Assembly (NCBI GenBank): GCA_024636315.1
Contig: JAGXHJ010000075.1
Coordinates: 1-45,940, forward strand
DNA length: 45,940 nt
Direction of reading: 5' to 3'
Source: Methylophaga sp.
GTDB taxonomy: Bacteria; Pseudomonadota; Gammaproteobacteria; Nitrosococcales; Methylophagaceae
Shown: in pieces, positions 1 through 10,478 of the stretch
Layout of the letters: each line of letters starts with the position of its first letter
Numbering within the stretch: the stretch's first letter is position 1
Notes under the pieces: model-generated
What the model was told of the DNA's origin: nothing
Databases searched by the model: none
What the model saw: the letters and a program-made list of their open reading frames with translations, nothing else
Program-made: the position numbers and the translations under genes

Positions 1-64
1 GCGGATTGCTCTACAGAGCAATGTGCAAGTCGACATGGACGCAGGACGGCTGGTGAATTATTAA
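1..64 (+). CDS. 3' end of an unidentified protein (partial)
   Basis: Reading from position 2, the frame is open to a TAA at 62-64 and gives 20 residues ending in LVNY. No competing frame is needed, and a perfect hairpin follows about 80 bases later, as expected at a gene end. Too little is present to name a family, and I do not recognise it. The call rests only on the open frame, its position at the window edge and the downstream hairpin. Confidence 0.4.
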   Translation, partial: RIALQSNVQVDMDAGRLVNY

Positions 65-145
65 CCGTCACGTACTCCTCAGCAAAAAGGGCGACTTGGA
101 TGTCCCGTTTTTGTATCCTGGGGATCGTGACTCGCTTGTAATTAA

Positions 146-174
146 CTAAACCCATATTTTAGATATGGGTTTAG
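146..174 (+). terminator. Perfect 12-bp hairpin, probable terminator
   Basis: CTAAACCCATAT (146-157) and ATATGGGTTTAG (163-174) are exact reverse complements around a 5-base loop. Only a weak T-rich stretch (about 178-181) follows, so termination would be moderate. It separates the gene ending at 64 from the broken diguanylate cyclase gene starting at 236. Confidence 0.5.
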
Positions 175-235
175 CACTTTTGGACTTAAAAACATATAAT
201 ACTTTGAATCTATAGTATTTAAAGGCAATTATGTA

Positions 236-2533
236 ATGAACTGTTCATTGTACAAAAAACAAATGATTAGTCTCATTGCCATCTTACTTGCTACATTTTC
301 AATAATATCGCATGCCGAAGAGACCCTTGAAAAGGTCTCTTTACAGCTTAATTGGAAATATCAATTTGAATTTTCCGGCTTCATCATGGCAAAAGAAAAA
401 GGTTTCTATAAAGATGTCGGGTTAGATGTCGAATTACGCGAATATGAAGAAGGTATTGATATTGTTGAAAGCGTACTTTCAGAACAAAGTAATTTCGGCA
501 TATACAGTTCCAGCGTTGCCATAAGTGGTGGTAAATTAAAACCAACTATCTTAATGGCGACTTATTTTTAAAAGTCCCCCCTAGTTTTTGTCACCTCTAA
601 AGATATTAAACAGCCCAGCGATCTTGTCGGTAAGGCGATTATGGGGACAACGAATGAACTTAAATACAGCTCATTAGCTTTGATGCTTGACCATTTCTCT
701 GTAAATCGAAAAAACGCTAAATTCCTAGAGCATTCATTTAATATTAATGACTTCATGGAGCACAAAGTCGATGCAGTAAGCGTATTTAGAACTAACCAGC
801 TTTTTGAACTAGACCAACGAAATATTGAATATAACATCATTGACCCAGCTGAATATGGCTTTTCAATGAGTGCCGTTAATCTATTTACCTCATATTCAGA
901 AGCGCTAAGCCACACCGATAGAAGTCGAAATTTTATAAAGGCATCAAAGAAAGGCTGGGCTTATGCATTGGCCCACACAGAAGAAACAATAGCGGTTATT
1001 TATAACCATTATTCGAAACAAAAAAGTCTTGATGCACTAGCGTATGAAGCTGAAATATCGAAAAAAATGATGTTATTAGATTTTTTTGATATCGGCGCCA
1101 CCAATAAAGAACTGACCATGCGTGCCATCAAGCAACTTAAACACAGTGGTTTGCTAGCTGATGGCGAAAAATTGAATACATTCATTTTTGAAGATGCGCT
1201 GCGTGAATTAGGCCATGGTGTTATGTTTACCAATGAACAAATGGACTATTTGAAAAATAAAAAAGAACTCCACCTGTGCGTTGATCCTGACTGGATGCCC
1301 TTCGAAGCCATTAGAGATGGCAAGCATATTGGTATTACTGCTGATGTAATAAGTAAGTTCAACAAGCAGCTTCCCATTCCAATTACATTGATTCCAACAA
1401 AAAATTGGACTGAGACGCTTTTAAAAGGACAGTCACGGGAATGTGATATTTTTGCCCTTGCCGCCGAGACTCCTGAACGTGCCACATATATGGATTTTAC
1501 GCGGCCCTATATCGATCTTCCTGTTGTGCTGGCAACAAAGCTGGATACGTTTTATATTAATAATATTGTTGAAGTAAAAGATAAAAAATTGGGTGTCGTT
1601 AAGGGCTATGTGATAGCAGAACAACTTCGTAATAAAATGCCTGATATCAATATTGTCGACGTGGCATCCATAACTGATGGCCTTGCCCGAGTCGAAAGTG
1701 GTGAATTATATGGCTACATCGATAATTTAATGGTTATTGCCAATTCAATTCAAAGAGATTTTACAGGGGGGTTGAAAATTTCATCACGTCTAGATGAAAA
1801 TGTGAAATTAGCGATCGCATCTCGTAATGACGAACCGCAGCTCAATGAAATACTTGAGGAACTAGTTAGTAATTTCAGCGAGGCTGAGCTTCAAGCTAGC
1901 TATAACAAATGGGTTGCAGCTATTGCACATGAGCAACCCTTTGATTATAGCTTCGCATGGAAATTATTAGCAGCTATATTTTTAATCCTATCAGCCTACA
2001 TTTTTCATTATATTAAGCTGAAAAAATTAAACAATTCGCTTTTAACATTATCTATAACGGATAAATTGACCGGGCTTTATAATCGCGTAAAAACAGATGA
2101 AGTACTTATTGAGAAAAAAGCGGAGCTTGATAGGTATGGCACAGAATTGTCAGTTATTTTGTTAGACATCGACTTTTTTAAAAGCATTAATGACAACTAT
2201 GGTCATCTGAGGGGCGATAGTGTATTAATTGAATTTTCTCAGATTATTAAACAGAATATAAGAAAGACAGACTATGTAGGTCGCTGGGGTGGGGAAGAGT
2301 TTTTGATCGTTTGTCCTAATATCGGGGTCAAAGAGGCTATGGCACTTGCAAATAAGCTACTAGATAAAATCAGAAATCATACTTTCTTAGAAGTAAAAAA
2401 TGTCACTGCTAGTGCTGGCGTAAACTGTTTTTCTAAAGGTGAGTCGATTAATGCCACGATACATAATGCGGATCAAGCTCTTTACCAGGCTAAAGAAAAT
2501 GGCCGAGATCGCGTTACCGCATTTAAAAAATAA
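236..2533 (+). pseudogene. Periplasmic-sensor diguanylate cyclase, split by an in-frame stop
   Basis: One continuous reading frame runs from ATG 236 to the stop at 2531-2533, interrupted only by TAA at 569-571. The first 111 codons give a signal peptide (cut near SHA|EE) and the start of an NMT1/SsuA-type substrate-binding domain (LQLNWKYQFEFSGF). After the stop the same frame continues with the rest of that domain, a second periplasmic binding domain (SBP_bac_3-like, from about 1260), one membrane helix (about 1960-2020) and a GGDEF domain with intact GGEEF and an RxxD inhibitory site (RKTD) five residues upstream. In homologues a Gln would fit at the stop (CAA to TAA). As read, the 5' piece makes a truncated export product. 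An internal ATG at 641 would give 630 aa without a signal peptide. It would otherwise make c-di-GMP in response to a periplasmic ligand. It is either a recent nonsense allele or a base-call error. Confidence 0.85.
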
Positions 2534-2630
2534 GATTACTCAATTAGCTGGCAAGGCATACTCGATCTATCATAAAGTAAGGCAAAAATACGCTAGCTTA
2601 GACATGTTTTAGACTAATAATCTCACCGTT

Positions 2631-3242
2631 CTAGAGCATACCTTCCTTAACGATAAACTCAATAATATCAGGTAGGCCTTGGCCAATTTTAAGATTAGTA
2701 AAAACGTAGGGTCTATCAATTCGCATTCTTTTCGTATCACTGTCCATTACATCAAGTGAGGCTCCGACATAAGGTGCTAAATCTATTTTGTTAATCACCA
2801 GTAGATCAGAGCGTGTTATTCCTGGACCGCCTTTCCTTGGGATCTTCTCGCCTTCAGCAACGTCAATCACGTAAATCGTAATGTCAGCTAACTCAGGGCT
2901 AAAGGTGGCTGATAAATTATCCCCACCACTTTCAATAAAGATTAAATCTAAATCAGGGAAGGTATCACTGAGATCTTCAACGGCTGCTAAGTTCATCGAA
3001 GCATCTTCACGAATCGCAGTATGTGGGCAACCGCCAGTTTCTACACCAACAATGCGGTCTGCAGAAAGTGCTTCACTTTTTACCAAAAACTGAGCATCTT
3101 CTTTGGTATAAATATCGTTTGTTACCACCGCTAATTGATAGTCATCACGCATCGCTTTGCACAAGGCATCAAGTAACGCTGTTTTACCTGAGCCTACTGG
3201 CCCACCGACGCCGATGCGTAAGGGTGCTTTTTTTGCATTCAT
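2631..3242 (-). CDS. ureG: Urease accessory GTPase UreG
   Basis: 203 aa, the normal family length. A P-loop ([15 protein letters not shown]) lies near residue 12. Also visible are the switch-region motif [10 protein letters not shown], the CPH nickel-binding motif inside [36 protein letters not shown], and the G4 motif NKID. UreG hydrolyses GTP in the UreDFG complex to deliver nickel into the UreC active site. It is the last gene of the urease operon, 14 bases after ureF, and converges on the broken diguanylate cyclase gene. Identification is secure. Confidence 0.97.
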   Translation of the reverse strand: MNAKKAPLRIGVGGPVGSGKTALLDALCKAMRDDYQLAVVTNDIYTKEDAQFLVKSEALSADRIVGVETGGCPHTAIREDASMNLAAVEDLSDTFPDLDLIFIESGGDNLSATFSPELADITIYVIDVAEGEKIPRKGGPGITRSDLLVINKIDLAPYVGASLDVMDSDTKRMRIDRPYVFTNLKIGQGLPDIIEFIVKEGML

Positions 3243-3256
3243 ATTTTTTTCTCTTA

Positions 3257-3931
3257 TCAGGATCTAAATAAACGGGTGTACTGAGTTTCATGACGGGCGC
3301 TAGCATAAGCTAAGGCGGGAGCAGAGCTACCAATATTGTCATCGCTTACGCTTAACCCCCTCTCGACTGCTAATGCTAACGGTTGGGCTAGATCGCGTAA
3401 AATTCGCTGTCCAGCCATTTGCCCTAAGGGGATTAATTTCACCCCAGAGATCACAATGTTTTCTAACCATGACCATGCAAAACCCTGTGCACCTAGATGT
3501 ATCGGTATATTCCACTGGCTCAATGCCAATGCAAAGCCTGCTGTTTGAGATTTTGCCAATAACAGTTTCCATTGTTCAGCAAGATCCATATCTAAATCTT
3601 GTAACAATCTCACCATCGCCCTGCCTCGGTTCTTCTCTTCCAGTCTAAGCTCACTGGTTTCTCGATGAGCGAGTAGGATATCTATCCACCGCGATAAACT
3701 TAATTCATCTTGAGTTTGACAGGCTTGGAGCATTCTCACGAGTAAGGGTATTTCAAGATATTGCAGATTGGTCTCAATCAGATCGGCTAACCAATCATGT
3801 AACTCTTGCTCAGTATTAACCCATTGGCATTCAACCGCCCATTCGAGCCCTTGTGAATAGGTAAATCCACCCACAGGTAAGGCACTGCTTGATAGCTGCA
3901 TCAAGCGTATCAGACTAATATCGGCCATCAT
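3257..3931 (-). CDS. ureF: Urease accessory protein UreF
   Basis: 224 aa, typical for UreF. It is all-helical in character, with the family signatures [20 protein letters not shown] near the N-terminus and a [16 protein letters not shown] tail that in this family contacts UreD/UreG. UreF bridges UreD and UreG and acts as a fidelity checkpoint for nickel insertion. It sits between the 60-aa peptide gene (18 bases upstream) and ureG, in the canonical E-F-G order apart from that insertion. Confidence 0.96.
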   Translation of the reverse strand: MMADISLIRLMQLSSSALPVGGFTYSQGLEWAVECQWVNTEQELHDWLADLIETNLQYLEIPLLVRMLQACQTQDELSLSRWIDILLAHRETSELRLEEKNRGRAMVRLLQDLDMDLAEQWKLLLAKSQTAGFALALSQWNIPIHLGAQGFAWSWLENIVISGVKLIPLGQMAGQRILRDLAQPLALAVERGLSVSDDNIGSSAPALAYASARHETQYTRLFRS

Positions 3932-3949
3932 CTTGTTGAAATAGCGTGT

Positions 3950-4132
3950 TTAAGAGCGTTGTTTTACAAATATTCCAATCACCACTAAAACGACGGCGAT
4001 CGTTAATGGCCATGCATGTTCAGGACTAGCTAAAACATGCCAGATATTTTCCATGAACGATGTGCCATGATCATCGTGAGCTGAGGCTAGAGTAGGAAAC
4101 AGTGTGATGAGTAATAAAATAATTTTGTTCAT
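3950..4132 (-). CDS. 60-aa exported/membrane peptide with N-terminal HDDH, in urease operon
   Basis: The sequence starts with a hydrophobic signal-like segment (MNKIILLLITLFPTLASA) ending in an ASA cleavage motif. Cleavage would expose HDDHG as a new N-terminus. Then comes a short amphipathic stretch with two more histidines (NIWHVLASPEHAW) and one C-terminal membrane helix (PLTIAVVLVVIGIFVKQRS). It lies tightly between ureE (18 bases) and ureF (18 bases), so it is surely co-transcribed. The His/Asp head and location suggest a role in nickel handling at the membrane. HupE/UreJ nickel permeases begin with a similar His-rich head after the signal peptide, but they have six or more helices and this has one. 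The function is inferred, not known. A GTG or other upstream start is not needed, because ATG 4132 follows a GGAGAATACAC-type ribosome site. Confidence 0.8.
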   Translation of the reverse strand: MNKIILLLITLFPTLASAHDDHGTSFMENIWHVLASPEHAWPLTIAVVLVVIGIFVKQRS

Positions 4133-4150
4133 GTGTATTCTCCGTTCATT

Positions 4151-4609
4151 TTAATGATGATGGCCGTGGTCATGGCCACTACTTATATTACTACCGTAAG
4201 CGCCTGCTTCTGGTTCAAAGGGTACATTTTCAACTCGCACGGCCAATCCTAATCCTACCAACATGTCATCTAAGACATGATCATGAAGATATTGGATGCG
4301 CCCAGGATTAATCTGTAGTGCGACATGGCGATTACCGAGATGGTAGCAAGCTCGTGCCATCAACCACGCATCGTCACAGCTCACTGTGGAAACGCTTTCA
4401 TTGGCTGCAATGATTTTGACAATGATGCCATCTTCACTCGCCAATACATCACCATTTTGTAGCACTTGACCTCGTTCTAGAAACAAGCCGACATCACGAC
4501 CATCATCCAAAACTGCACGTAGTCGGCTTTTAACTCGACTCGCCAGTGGTAGCGTCAACGTGGCATTTTCTGCTGTTTTAGTACTTAGTTTTTTTATTAA
4601 GTTAATCAT
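4151..4609 (-). CDS. ureE: Urease accessory nickel metallochaperone UreE
   Basis: 152 aa. The N-terminal peptide-binding domain is followed by the metal-binding domain (LGLAVRVENVPFEPEAGAYG) and a His-rich tail GHDHGHHH that binds nickel. The GNRH segment (YHLGNRH, about residue 90) is the conserved core of the dimer metal site. It starts two bases after the ureC stop. UreE delivers Ni(II) to the UreDFG-apoprotein complex. The His tail is moderate in size compared with enteric forms. Confidence 0.96.
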   Translation of the reverse strand: MINLIKKLSTKTAENATLTLPLASRVKSRLRAVLDDGRDVGLFLERGQVLQNGDVLASEDGIIVKIIAANESVSTVSCDDAWLMARACYHLGNRHVALQINPGRIQYLHDHVLDDMLVGLGLAVRVENVPFEPEAGAYGSNISSGHDHGHHH

Positions 4610-4611
4610 AT

Positions 4612-6318
4612 TTAAAATAGGAAATAGCGTTGTGCCAGTGGTAATTCCACCGCGGGCTCGCAGGTTAATAATTCGCCATCAGCAAACACTTGGTAAGTTT
4701 GCGAATCGACTTCGATATTAGGTTGATAATCATTTAAAATCATATCGGCTTTTTTAATATTTCGGCAATTTTTTACTACGCCGATCATGCTTTTCAAATC
4801 GAGTTTTTCGGCGATGCCATCCTCTTTTGCTGCTTGAGATACAAAGGTCATTCGTGTTGCATGACGTGCGCCACCAAGATTAGCAAACATCATCCGATAA
4901 TGAACGGGTTGTGGTGTTGGGATCGATGCGTTTGGATCGCCCATCGGTGCCGCAACAATCATACCGCCTTTAATAATTAAATTAGGTTTGGTGGCAAAAA
5001 ATGCTGGTGACCATAACACTAAATCGGCTAATTTACCGACCTCAACCGAGCCAACTTCATGTGAAATGCCGTGAGCAATGGCTGGGTTAATGGTGTACTT
5101 AGCAATGTAGCGTCTAGCTCGAAAATTATCAGCATCGGTATCTGCATCACTTGCCAATGGACCACGCTGTACTTTCATTTTATGAGCCGTTTGCCATGTG
5201 CGAATGATTACTTCGCCTACACGTCCCATCGCTTGGGAGTCTGACGCTATCATAGAGAAAGCACCTAAGTCATGCAGAATATCTTCTGCGGCAATTGTTT
5301 CGCGTCTGATGCGTGATTCAGCAAAGGCGACATCTTCGGCAATATTGGGGTCGAGATGATGACAAACCATCAACATATCTAAATGTTCATCGACGGTATT
5401 GATTGTATAAGGACGCGTTGGATTGGTCGATGAAGGCAAAACAAAAGATTCGCCACATGCTTTTATAATATCCGGCGCATGTCCACCGCCGGCACCTTCT
5501 GTATGATAGGTGTGAATTGTTCTACCTTTCATGGCCGCTAAGGTATGTTCAACAAAGCCAGATTCATTAAGTGTGTCAGTATGAATGGCCACCTGAATAT
5601 CCATTTTCTCAGCGACGGATAAACAATTATCTATCGACGCGGGTGTTGTTCCCCAATCTTCATGTAATTTGAGGCCGATCGCCCCAGCACGTACTTGTTC
5701 TTCTAAAGGTTCAGGCAAACTTGCGTTCCCCTTACCTAAAAAACCTATATTCATTGGCAATTCTTCCGCCGCTTGCAACATGCGATGCATATTCCAGATG
5801 CCAGGTGTACACGTTGTGGCATTGGTGCCAGTAGCAGGGCCTGTTCCACCGCCTATCATGGTGGTGACACCGGACATTAATGCTTCTTCGATCTGTTGTG
5901 GGCATATGAAATGAATATGTGAGTCTATGCCACCTGCCGTTAGAATTTGACCTTCACCAGCGATGACTTCTGTACCGGGGCCAACCACAATATCAACACC
6001 TGGTTGCACATCAGGGTTACCTGCTTTGCCAATGGCAACGATACGACCATGTTTGATGCCTACATCAGCCTTGATAATCCCCCAATGATCCATAATTAAA
6101 GCATTGGTGATCAGTACATCGACGACTTCGGCATCACAGCGTTGGCTTTGCCCCATGCCGTCACGAATAACCTTGCCACCGCCAAATTTAACTTCATCGC
6201 CATAAATCGTACGATCGTCTTCGACTTTTATCCACAGTTCTGTATCACCAAGACGGACACGATCGCCAGTCGTTGGCCCATACATCTCCATATAAGCTTG
6301 TCTGCTAATGGTGGTCAT
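4612..6318 (-). CDS. ureC: Urease catalytic subunit alpha UreC
   Basis: 568 aa, full length. The nickel-bridging carbamylated lysine is residue 217 in GLKLHEDWG. Also present are HIHFICPQQ (His ligands), [29 protein letters not shown], and the mobile-flap Cys/His segment [19 protein letters not shown]. It hydrolyses urea to ammonia and carbamate in the cytoplasm. Its ATG overlaps the ureB stop (ATGA), indicating translational coupling. All catalytic residues I can check are intact, so the enzyme should be active if nickel is supplied. Confidence 0.98.
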   Translation of the reverse strand: MTTISRQAYMEMYGPTTGDRVRLGDTELWIKVEDDRTIYGDEVKFGGGKVIRDGMGQSQRCDAEVVDVLITNALIMDHWGIIKADVGIKHGRIVAIGKAGNPDVQPGVDIVVGPGTEVIAGEGQILTAGGIDSHIHFICPQQIEEALMSGVTTMIGGGTGPATGTNATTCTPGIWNMHRMLQAAEELPMNIGFLGKGNASLPEPLEEQVRAGAIGLKLHEDWGTTPASIDNCLSVAEKMDIQVAIHTDTLNESGFVEHTLAAMKGRTIHTYHTEGAGGGHAPDIIKACGESFVLPSSTNPTRPYTINTVDEHLDMLMVCHHLDPNIAEDVAFAESRIRRETIAAEDILHDLGAFSMIASDSQAMGRVGEVIIRTWQTAHKMKVQRGPLASDADTDADNFRARRYIAKYTINPAIAHGISHEVGSVEVGKLADLVLWSPAFFATKPNLIIKGGMIVAAPMGDPNASIPTPQPVHYRMMFANLGGARHATRMTFVSQAAKEDGIAEKLDLKSMIGVVKNCRNIKKADMILNDYQPNIEVDSQTYQVFADGELLTCEPAVELPLAQRYFLF

Positions 6319-6632
6319 GCTTTATTCTCCAAAACGCCCATTACTTCGGCATTAAAGCCATAAACCTTGCGATCTCCTGCATAAGCAACTAGCTCTACTT
6401 CACGTGTTTGTCCTGGCTCAAAGCGTACTGCGGTACCTGCTGCAATATTAAGTCTGAATCCATAGGTGTTATCGCGCTCAAAGTCCAAGGCGGGGTTGGT
6501 CTCAAAAAAGTGATAATGCGACCCTACTTGAATCGGCCGATCACCTTTATTGGCGACTTCAACTACCACTGTGGCACGCCCTTCATTGAGCGTTATTTCA
6601 CCTTCGGCAACGATTATTTCACCTGGAATCAT
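6315..6632 (-). CDS. ureB: Urease subunit beta UreB
   Basis: 105 aa. The start [19 protein letters not shown] and the conserved [16 protein letters not shown] and [17 protein letters not shown] segments are diagnostic. It is a separate subunit, not fused to UreA, as in most proteobacteria. It lies 24 bases after ureA and overlaps ureC by four bases. Confidence 0.97.
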   Translation of the reverse strand: MIPGEIIVAEGEITLNEGRATVVVEVANKGDRPIQVGSHYHFFETNPALDFERDNTYGFRLNIAAGTAVRFEPGQTREVELVAYAGDRKVYGFNAEVMGVLENKA

Positions 6633-6656
6633 GATTTATTCTCCTGTAGCACGCAA

Positions 6657-6959
6657 TTAAACGATGGGATCATGAACGGTCACTAACTTAGTACCATCAG
6701 GAAAAGTCCCTTCTACTTGTATCTCATGAATCATTTCGGCAATACCCGTCATCACATCATCACGGGTTAATAACGTACGACCATAATCCATTAACTCTGC
6801 AACGCTACGGCCATCACGAGCACCTTCTAAAATAGCCGCACTGATATAGGCTATGGCTTCAGGGTGATTGAGTTTTACGCCACGTAGCTTTCGACGTTCA
6901 GCTAACAAGCCAGCGGTAAATATTAGTAATTTATCTTTTTCTCTTGGGGTCAAATTCAT
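6657..6959 (-). CDS. ureA: Urease subunit gamma UreA
   Basis: 100 aa, exact family length. [14 protein letters not shown], the [20 protein letters not shown] helix and the [18 protein letters not shown] tail are characteristic. It is the first structural subunit gene, 17 bases downstream of ureD. With UreB and UreC it forms the (alpha-beta-gamma)3 holoenzyme. Confidence 0.97.
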   Translation of the reverse strand: MNLTPREKDKLLIFTAGLLAERRKLRGVKLNHPEAIAYISAAILEGARDGRSVAELMDYGRTLLTRDDVMTGIAEMIHEIQVEGTFPDGTKLVTVHDPIV

Positions 6960-6976
6960 CTGTATAACCTAGTTAT

Positions 6977-7822
6977 TTATGTGGTCCATATTCTTGGTGG
7001 ACAAGCTTTACGTTCTAAGATGGCGGGTCTTAATACCATCCATATTTGTGCAAATAATCGTCGACACTTAGCGGTGGAGTTTCCCTGATAACGGACAACT
7101 ACACAGTCATCTATTAAGGTGGCGGCAATTAAATGTGTATCTTCATCAGGTAATATAGCTCTTACCCTTTCTAGTAAATCATTATCAGCCGGAGTAGCTA
7201 CTAACATTGCCATCACGGGGTGGCCACGTAAGCCTGTGGGGGCGTTTAATCTAGCTGCATTTACCTGCATGCGTTCCATTAATAAGGGCACACCATCACG
7301 GCTGATCGAAAAATCTAAGCTTAACTGGCCTGTTGTAAACGTTTCATTATTGGCAGGCAAACCCAGACAATGTGTTTCCCAACCAATAAAACGTGCTTTT
7401 GCCGCTAAATTAATGTGCGTACTCATACCGGCTTGGGCGCCAGGGAAATAGATGTTTTCTTGGGGAAGCCACTCTAATGAAGCGTTGTCGGCAATATGTA
7501 AATTCTGCTGTTGGTGAGCTGTTGCGCCTTGGCTACGATAAAACTTGGTCGCGCCAGGCGTGGTTAATAATGTACTCGCATTGGCATGAACGGTCGCGTT
7601 GATAGTTAAGGTATCACCGCCGACAACACCACCTGGCGGATGAAGGATATATAAATGGCAGACATCACCTTCAGGGTAAAAAGCTCTTTGAACTGTTAAT
7701 GGCCCACGTTGACTGCGATGCGACAACACGGTTTTATCACTGCGATAGGAAAACTCCAAGTCGAGTTGTGCTTTCCAGCCTGACGGAAGGACTTGCGCCG
7801 CCAAGCTGTTGCTTGAATTCAT
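6977..7822 (-). CDS. ureD: Urease accessory protein UreD
   Basis: 281 aa. Family marks are HPPGGVVGGDTL, LTTPGATKFYRS (the STQAxxKVYR-like core) and a C-terminal RIWTT. UreD binds apo-urease and forms the nickel tunnel with UreF. The start ATG (7820-7822) overlaps the urtE stop in an ATGA junction, so the urea transporter and urease genes are translationally coupled into one operon. This physical fusion of transport and catalysis is useful evidence that the ABC system carries urea. Confidence 0.95.
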   Translation of the reverse strand: MNSSNSLAAQVLPSGWKAQLDLEFSYRSDKTVLSHRSQRGPLTVQRAFYPEGDVCHLYILHPPGGVVGGDTLTINATVHANASTLLTTPGATKFYRSQGATAHQQQNLHIADNASLEWLPQENIYFPGAQAGMSTHINLAAKARFIGWETHCLGLPANNETFTTGQLSLDFSISRDGVPLLMERMQVNAARLNAPTGLRGHPVMAMLVATPADNDLLERVRAILPDEDTHLIAATLIDDCVVVRYQGNSTAKCRRLFAQIWMVLRPAILERKACPPRIWTT

Positions 7823-8517
7823 ACCGTTAAATACTCACTCACTAAGTCATTACTTAATTCTAAAATATCGCCTTTAGCGACCGCATGGCCACGATCCATA
7901 ATGATAAATTGATCGGCTACTTTTCGTGTTATAGGTAATTTTTGTTCTACAAGTAGCACGGTTAAGCCAATTTCTTTATTTAATCGATTAATGATGTCAC
8001 CAATTTCTTGCACAATATTAGGTTGAATACCTTCTGTTGGCTCATCGAGAATTAACATAGTGGGATCTAAAACTAATGCCCGACCAATTGCCAGCTGCTG
8101 CTGCTGCCCACCTGACAAATCACCACCACGTCGTCCCGACATTTCTTTTAATACTGGAAACATATCATAAATAGACTCTGGAATGGTTCGTACTTTATCA
8201 CGGCGTGACGTTAAGCCAATTTTCAAGTTTTCTTCAACGGTCAGTAATGGAAAAATTTGACGCCCTTGGGGCACATAACCGATACCCAAACCCGCTCGCT
8301 TTTCAGCAGACAATTTAGATAAGTCTTGACCGTCAAATATCATGCTACCTGATTGTGTTGGCAAAATCCCCATCACACTTTGTACTAAGGTTGTTTTACC
8401 GACGCCATTGCGGCCCATTAAACAGGTACATTTGCCTTTCGGTATGTCTAAGTCTAAATCCCATAAGGTATGACTTTTACCATAAAATTGGTTTAATTTT
8501 TCAATTTTTAACATCAT
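7819..8517 (-). CDS. urtE: Urea ABC transporter ATPase UrtE
   Basis: 232 aa. Walker A GRNGVGKTTLV, signature LSGGQQQQLAIGRAL, Walker B LILDEPTEGIQP and the H-loop-equivalent region VEQKL place it in the LivF-like branch of branched-chain-amino-acid-type ABC transporters. Context (urtABCDE followed directly by ure genes) assigns urea. ATG overlaps the urtD TAA. With UrtD it powers UrtBC. Confidence 0.95.
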   Translation of the reverse strand: MMLKIEKLNQFYGKSHTLWDLDLDIPKGKCTCLMGRNGVGKTTLVQSVMGILPTQSGSMIFDGQDLSKLSAEKRAGLGIGYVPQGRQIFPLLTVEENLKIGLTSRRDKVRTIPESIYDMFPVLKEMSGRRGGDLSGGQQQQLAIGRALVLDPTMLILDEPTEGIQPNIVQEIGDIINRLNKEIGLTVLLVEQKLPITRKVADQFIIMDRGHAVAKGDILELSNDLVSEYLTV

Positions 8518-9347
8518 TAACTACCTAAATAGACTTCAACAACACGAGGATCATTCTGCACTTCATCCATCGTCCCTTCAGAAAGTACGGAACCTTGATG
8601 TAATACTGTCACCGTACGAGCAATCGAACGAACAAAATCCATATCATGTTCAACCACTACCACAGAATGTTCGCCTGCTAGGGAGGTGAGTAGTTCACCT
8701 GTTTTTTCCATTTCTTGATGCGTCATCCCTGCTACGGGTTCATCGACTAATAATAAACGTGGACGTTGTATTAATAACATGCCAATTTCTAACCATTGTT
8801 TTTGTCCATGCGATAATGAACCCGCTCGTAACATCACATTTTCTTGCAAACCGATTTTAACAAGCACTTGTTCAATATTGTCTCGTTGCTCACCAGTTAA
8901 TTTGGCAAATAACGTCGCCCAAACACCTTTGTCACACTTCATGGAGAGTTCAAGGTTTTCAAACACGGTGTGGTTTTCAAATACGGTCGGCTTCTGGAAT
9001 TTTCGTCCAATACCAGCGTTGGATATTTCTGGCTCAGTCATTCTAAGTAAGTTCATGGTTTGACCAAAATAGACGGTACCAGTGTCGGCTCTTGTTCTAC
9101 CGGTAATTATATCCATCATCGTTGTTTTACCCGCACCATTAGGGCCGATAATACAACGTAATTCGCCATCATTGATATATAAATTCAAGTTATTGATAGC
9201 CTTAAAACCATCAAAGCTAACGCTAACATCATCCAAATATAAAATAATATCTTTACTGACATTTAGATTGGGATTGATATCTGGTTTTAATGACTCAAAT
9301 ACCTCATCACGACGCATAGCGCTACGCACGGTATCTAGTGTACTCAT
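8517..9347 (-). CDS. urtD: Urea ABC transporter ATPase UrtD
   Basis: 276 aa, LivG-like. It has Walker A GPNGAGKTTMMDI, a signature SHGQKQWLEIGMLL (a variant of LSGGQ, as usual in UrtD), Walker B LLLVDEPVAGM, and H-loop VVVEHDMDFVR. The N-terminal extension of about 40 residues before the core is longer than in LivG and is normal for UrtD. ATG overlaps the urtC stop by four bases. Confidence 0.95.
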   Translation of the reverse strand: MSTLDTVRSAMRRDEVFESLKPDINPNLNVSKDIILYLDDVSVSFDGFKAINNLNLYINDGELRCIIGPNGAGKTTMMDIITGRTRADTGTVYFGQTMNLLRMTEPEISNAGIGRKFQKPTVFENHTVFENLELSMKCDKGVWATLFAKLTGEQRDNIEQVLVKIGLQENVMLRAGSLSHGQKQWLEIGMLLIQRPRLLLVDEPVAGMTHQEMEKTGELLTSLAGEHSVVVVEHDMDFVRSIARTVTVLHQGSVLSEGTMDEVQNDPRVVEVYLGS

Positions 9348-10453
9348 GCTTGAGCCGCCTCATTTTTTTTAAACAGTCCTGCTACGCCCCGAGGTAAAAA
9401 CATAGTTGCAAAGATAAATAGGCCACCTAATGCATATAGCCAAATTTCAGGAAATGCACCTGTAAAATAGGTTTTGGAAAAGTTGACAAGAATGGCTCCT
9501 ATAACTGCACCATAGAGTGTTGAACGTCCACCAATGGCAACCCAAATAACCATTTCGATAGATAATAATGGAGAAAACTCACCAGGATTAATAATCGCCA
9601 CTTGCGGAACATACAAGGCACCCGCGATACCCGCAAGAATTGCTGAAAAAGTGAAGATCCATAACTTAACATTTTCTACGCGATAGCCAATGAAACGTAG
9701 GCGATCTTCTGAATCTCGAACAGCAATGGCAACACGTCCTAACTTTGATTGCACGATCGCTCGACACGATAAATAGCCAAATGCCAAGGCGACTGCTGAA
9801 GCAATGAATAAACCGACTCTGGTCGCATCACTTTGAAGTGAAAAACCGAGAATATCTTTAAAGTCCGTTAGACCATTATTGCCACCAAAACCCAACTCAT
9901 TTCTAAAAAACGCCAACATTAAGGCATAGGTCAAGGCTTGAGTCATAATAGATAAATATACCCCAGTCACACGAGAACGAAATGCTAACCAACCAAACAC
10001 GAAGGCCAATAAACCAGGTATTAATACCACCATTACGGCTGCAAACCAGAACTGATCAAAGCCCTGCCAGAACCAAGGTAGCTCAGACCAGTTAAGGAAA
10101 ACCATAAAATCGGGTAATTCAGGATTACCATATACGCCTCGATCGCCAATTTGACGCATTAGATACATGCCCATCGCATAACCACCCAAAGCGAAGAAGG
10201 CGCCATGTCCTAAGCTAAGGATGCCTAAAATACCCCACACTAAATCTACCGCTATCGCCAATAAGGCATAGGTAAGATATTTACCCAATAAAGTAACGGT
10301 ATAGGTGCTTAAATGAAAAGTACTGCCCTCCGGTACTAGCAAGTTTGATAAAGGCACGAGAATGCTTACCACTAATAAGATAGTAAGGAATACTTGGCCC
10401 CCACGGTCATCTTTGAGTATTTTCTTTAAAAACATATTATTTAGTCCCATCAT
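9344..10453 (-). CDS. urtC: Urea ABC transporter permease UrtC
   Basis: 369 aa with about nine or ten hydrophobic helices. The segments SLGHGAFFALGGYAMGMYLMR, AIRDSEDRLRFIGYRVENVK-like (AVRDSEDRLRFIGYRVEN) and WVAIGGRSTLYGAVIGAILVN are UrtC/LivM family marks. It is the inner-membrane half of the UrtBC channel. Translation may start at either of two adjacent ATGs (10453 or 10450). A third, Met-7 (10435), is also possible. The gene lies 25 bases after urtB. Confidence 0.93.
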   Translation of the reverse strand: MMGLNNMFLKKILKDDRGGQVFLTILLVVSILVPLSNLLVPEGSTFHLSTYTVTLLGKYLTYALLAIAVDLVWGILGILSLGHGAFFALGGYAMGMYLMRQIGDRGVYGNPELPDFMVFLNWSELPWFWQGFDQFWFAAVMVVLIPGLLAFVFGWLAFRSRVTGVYLSIMTQALTYALMLAFFRNELGFGGNNGLTDFKDILGFSLQSDATRVGLFIASAVALAFGYLSCRAIVQSKLGRVAIAVRDSEDRLRFIGYRVENVKLWIFTFSAILAGIAGALYVPQVAIINPGEFSPLLSIEMVIWVAIGGRSTLYGAVIGAILVNFSKTYFTGAFPEIWLYALGGLFIFATMFLPRGVAGLFKKNEAAQA

Positions 10454-10478
10454 TATTATTTTTATTCACAGATTCACC

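Noticed and set aside
568-915. Open frame on the minus strand opposite the diguanylate cyclase gene
   Set aside because: Antisense to a clearly conserved coding frame, with no family resemblance.
3336-3648. Several overlapping open frames opposite or within ureF
   Set aside because: Shadows of ureF; low-complexity translations and no ribosome site.
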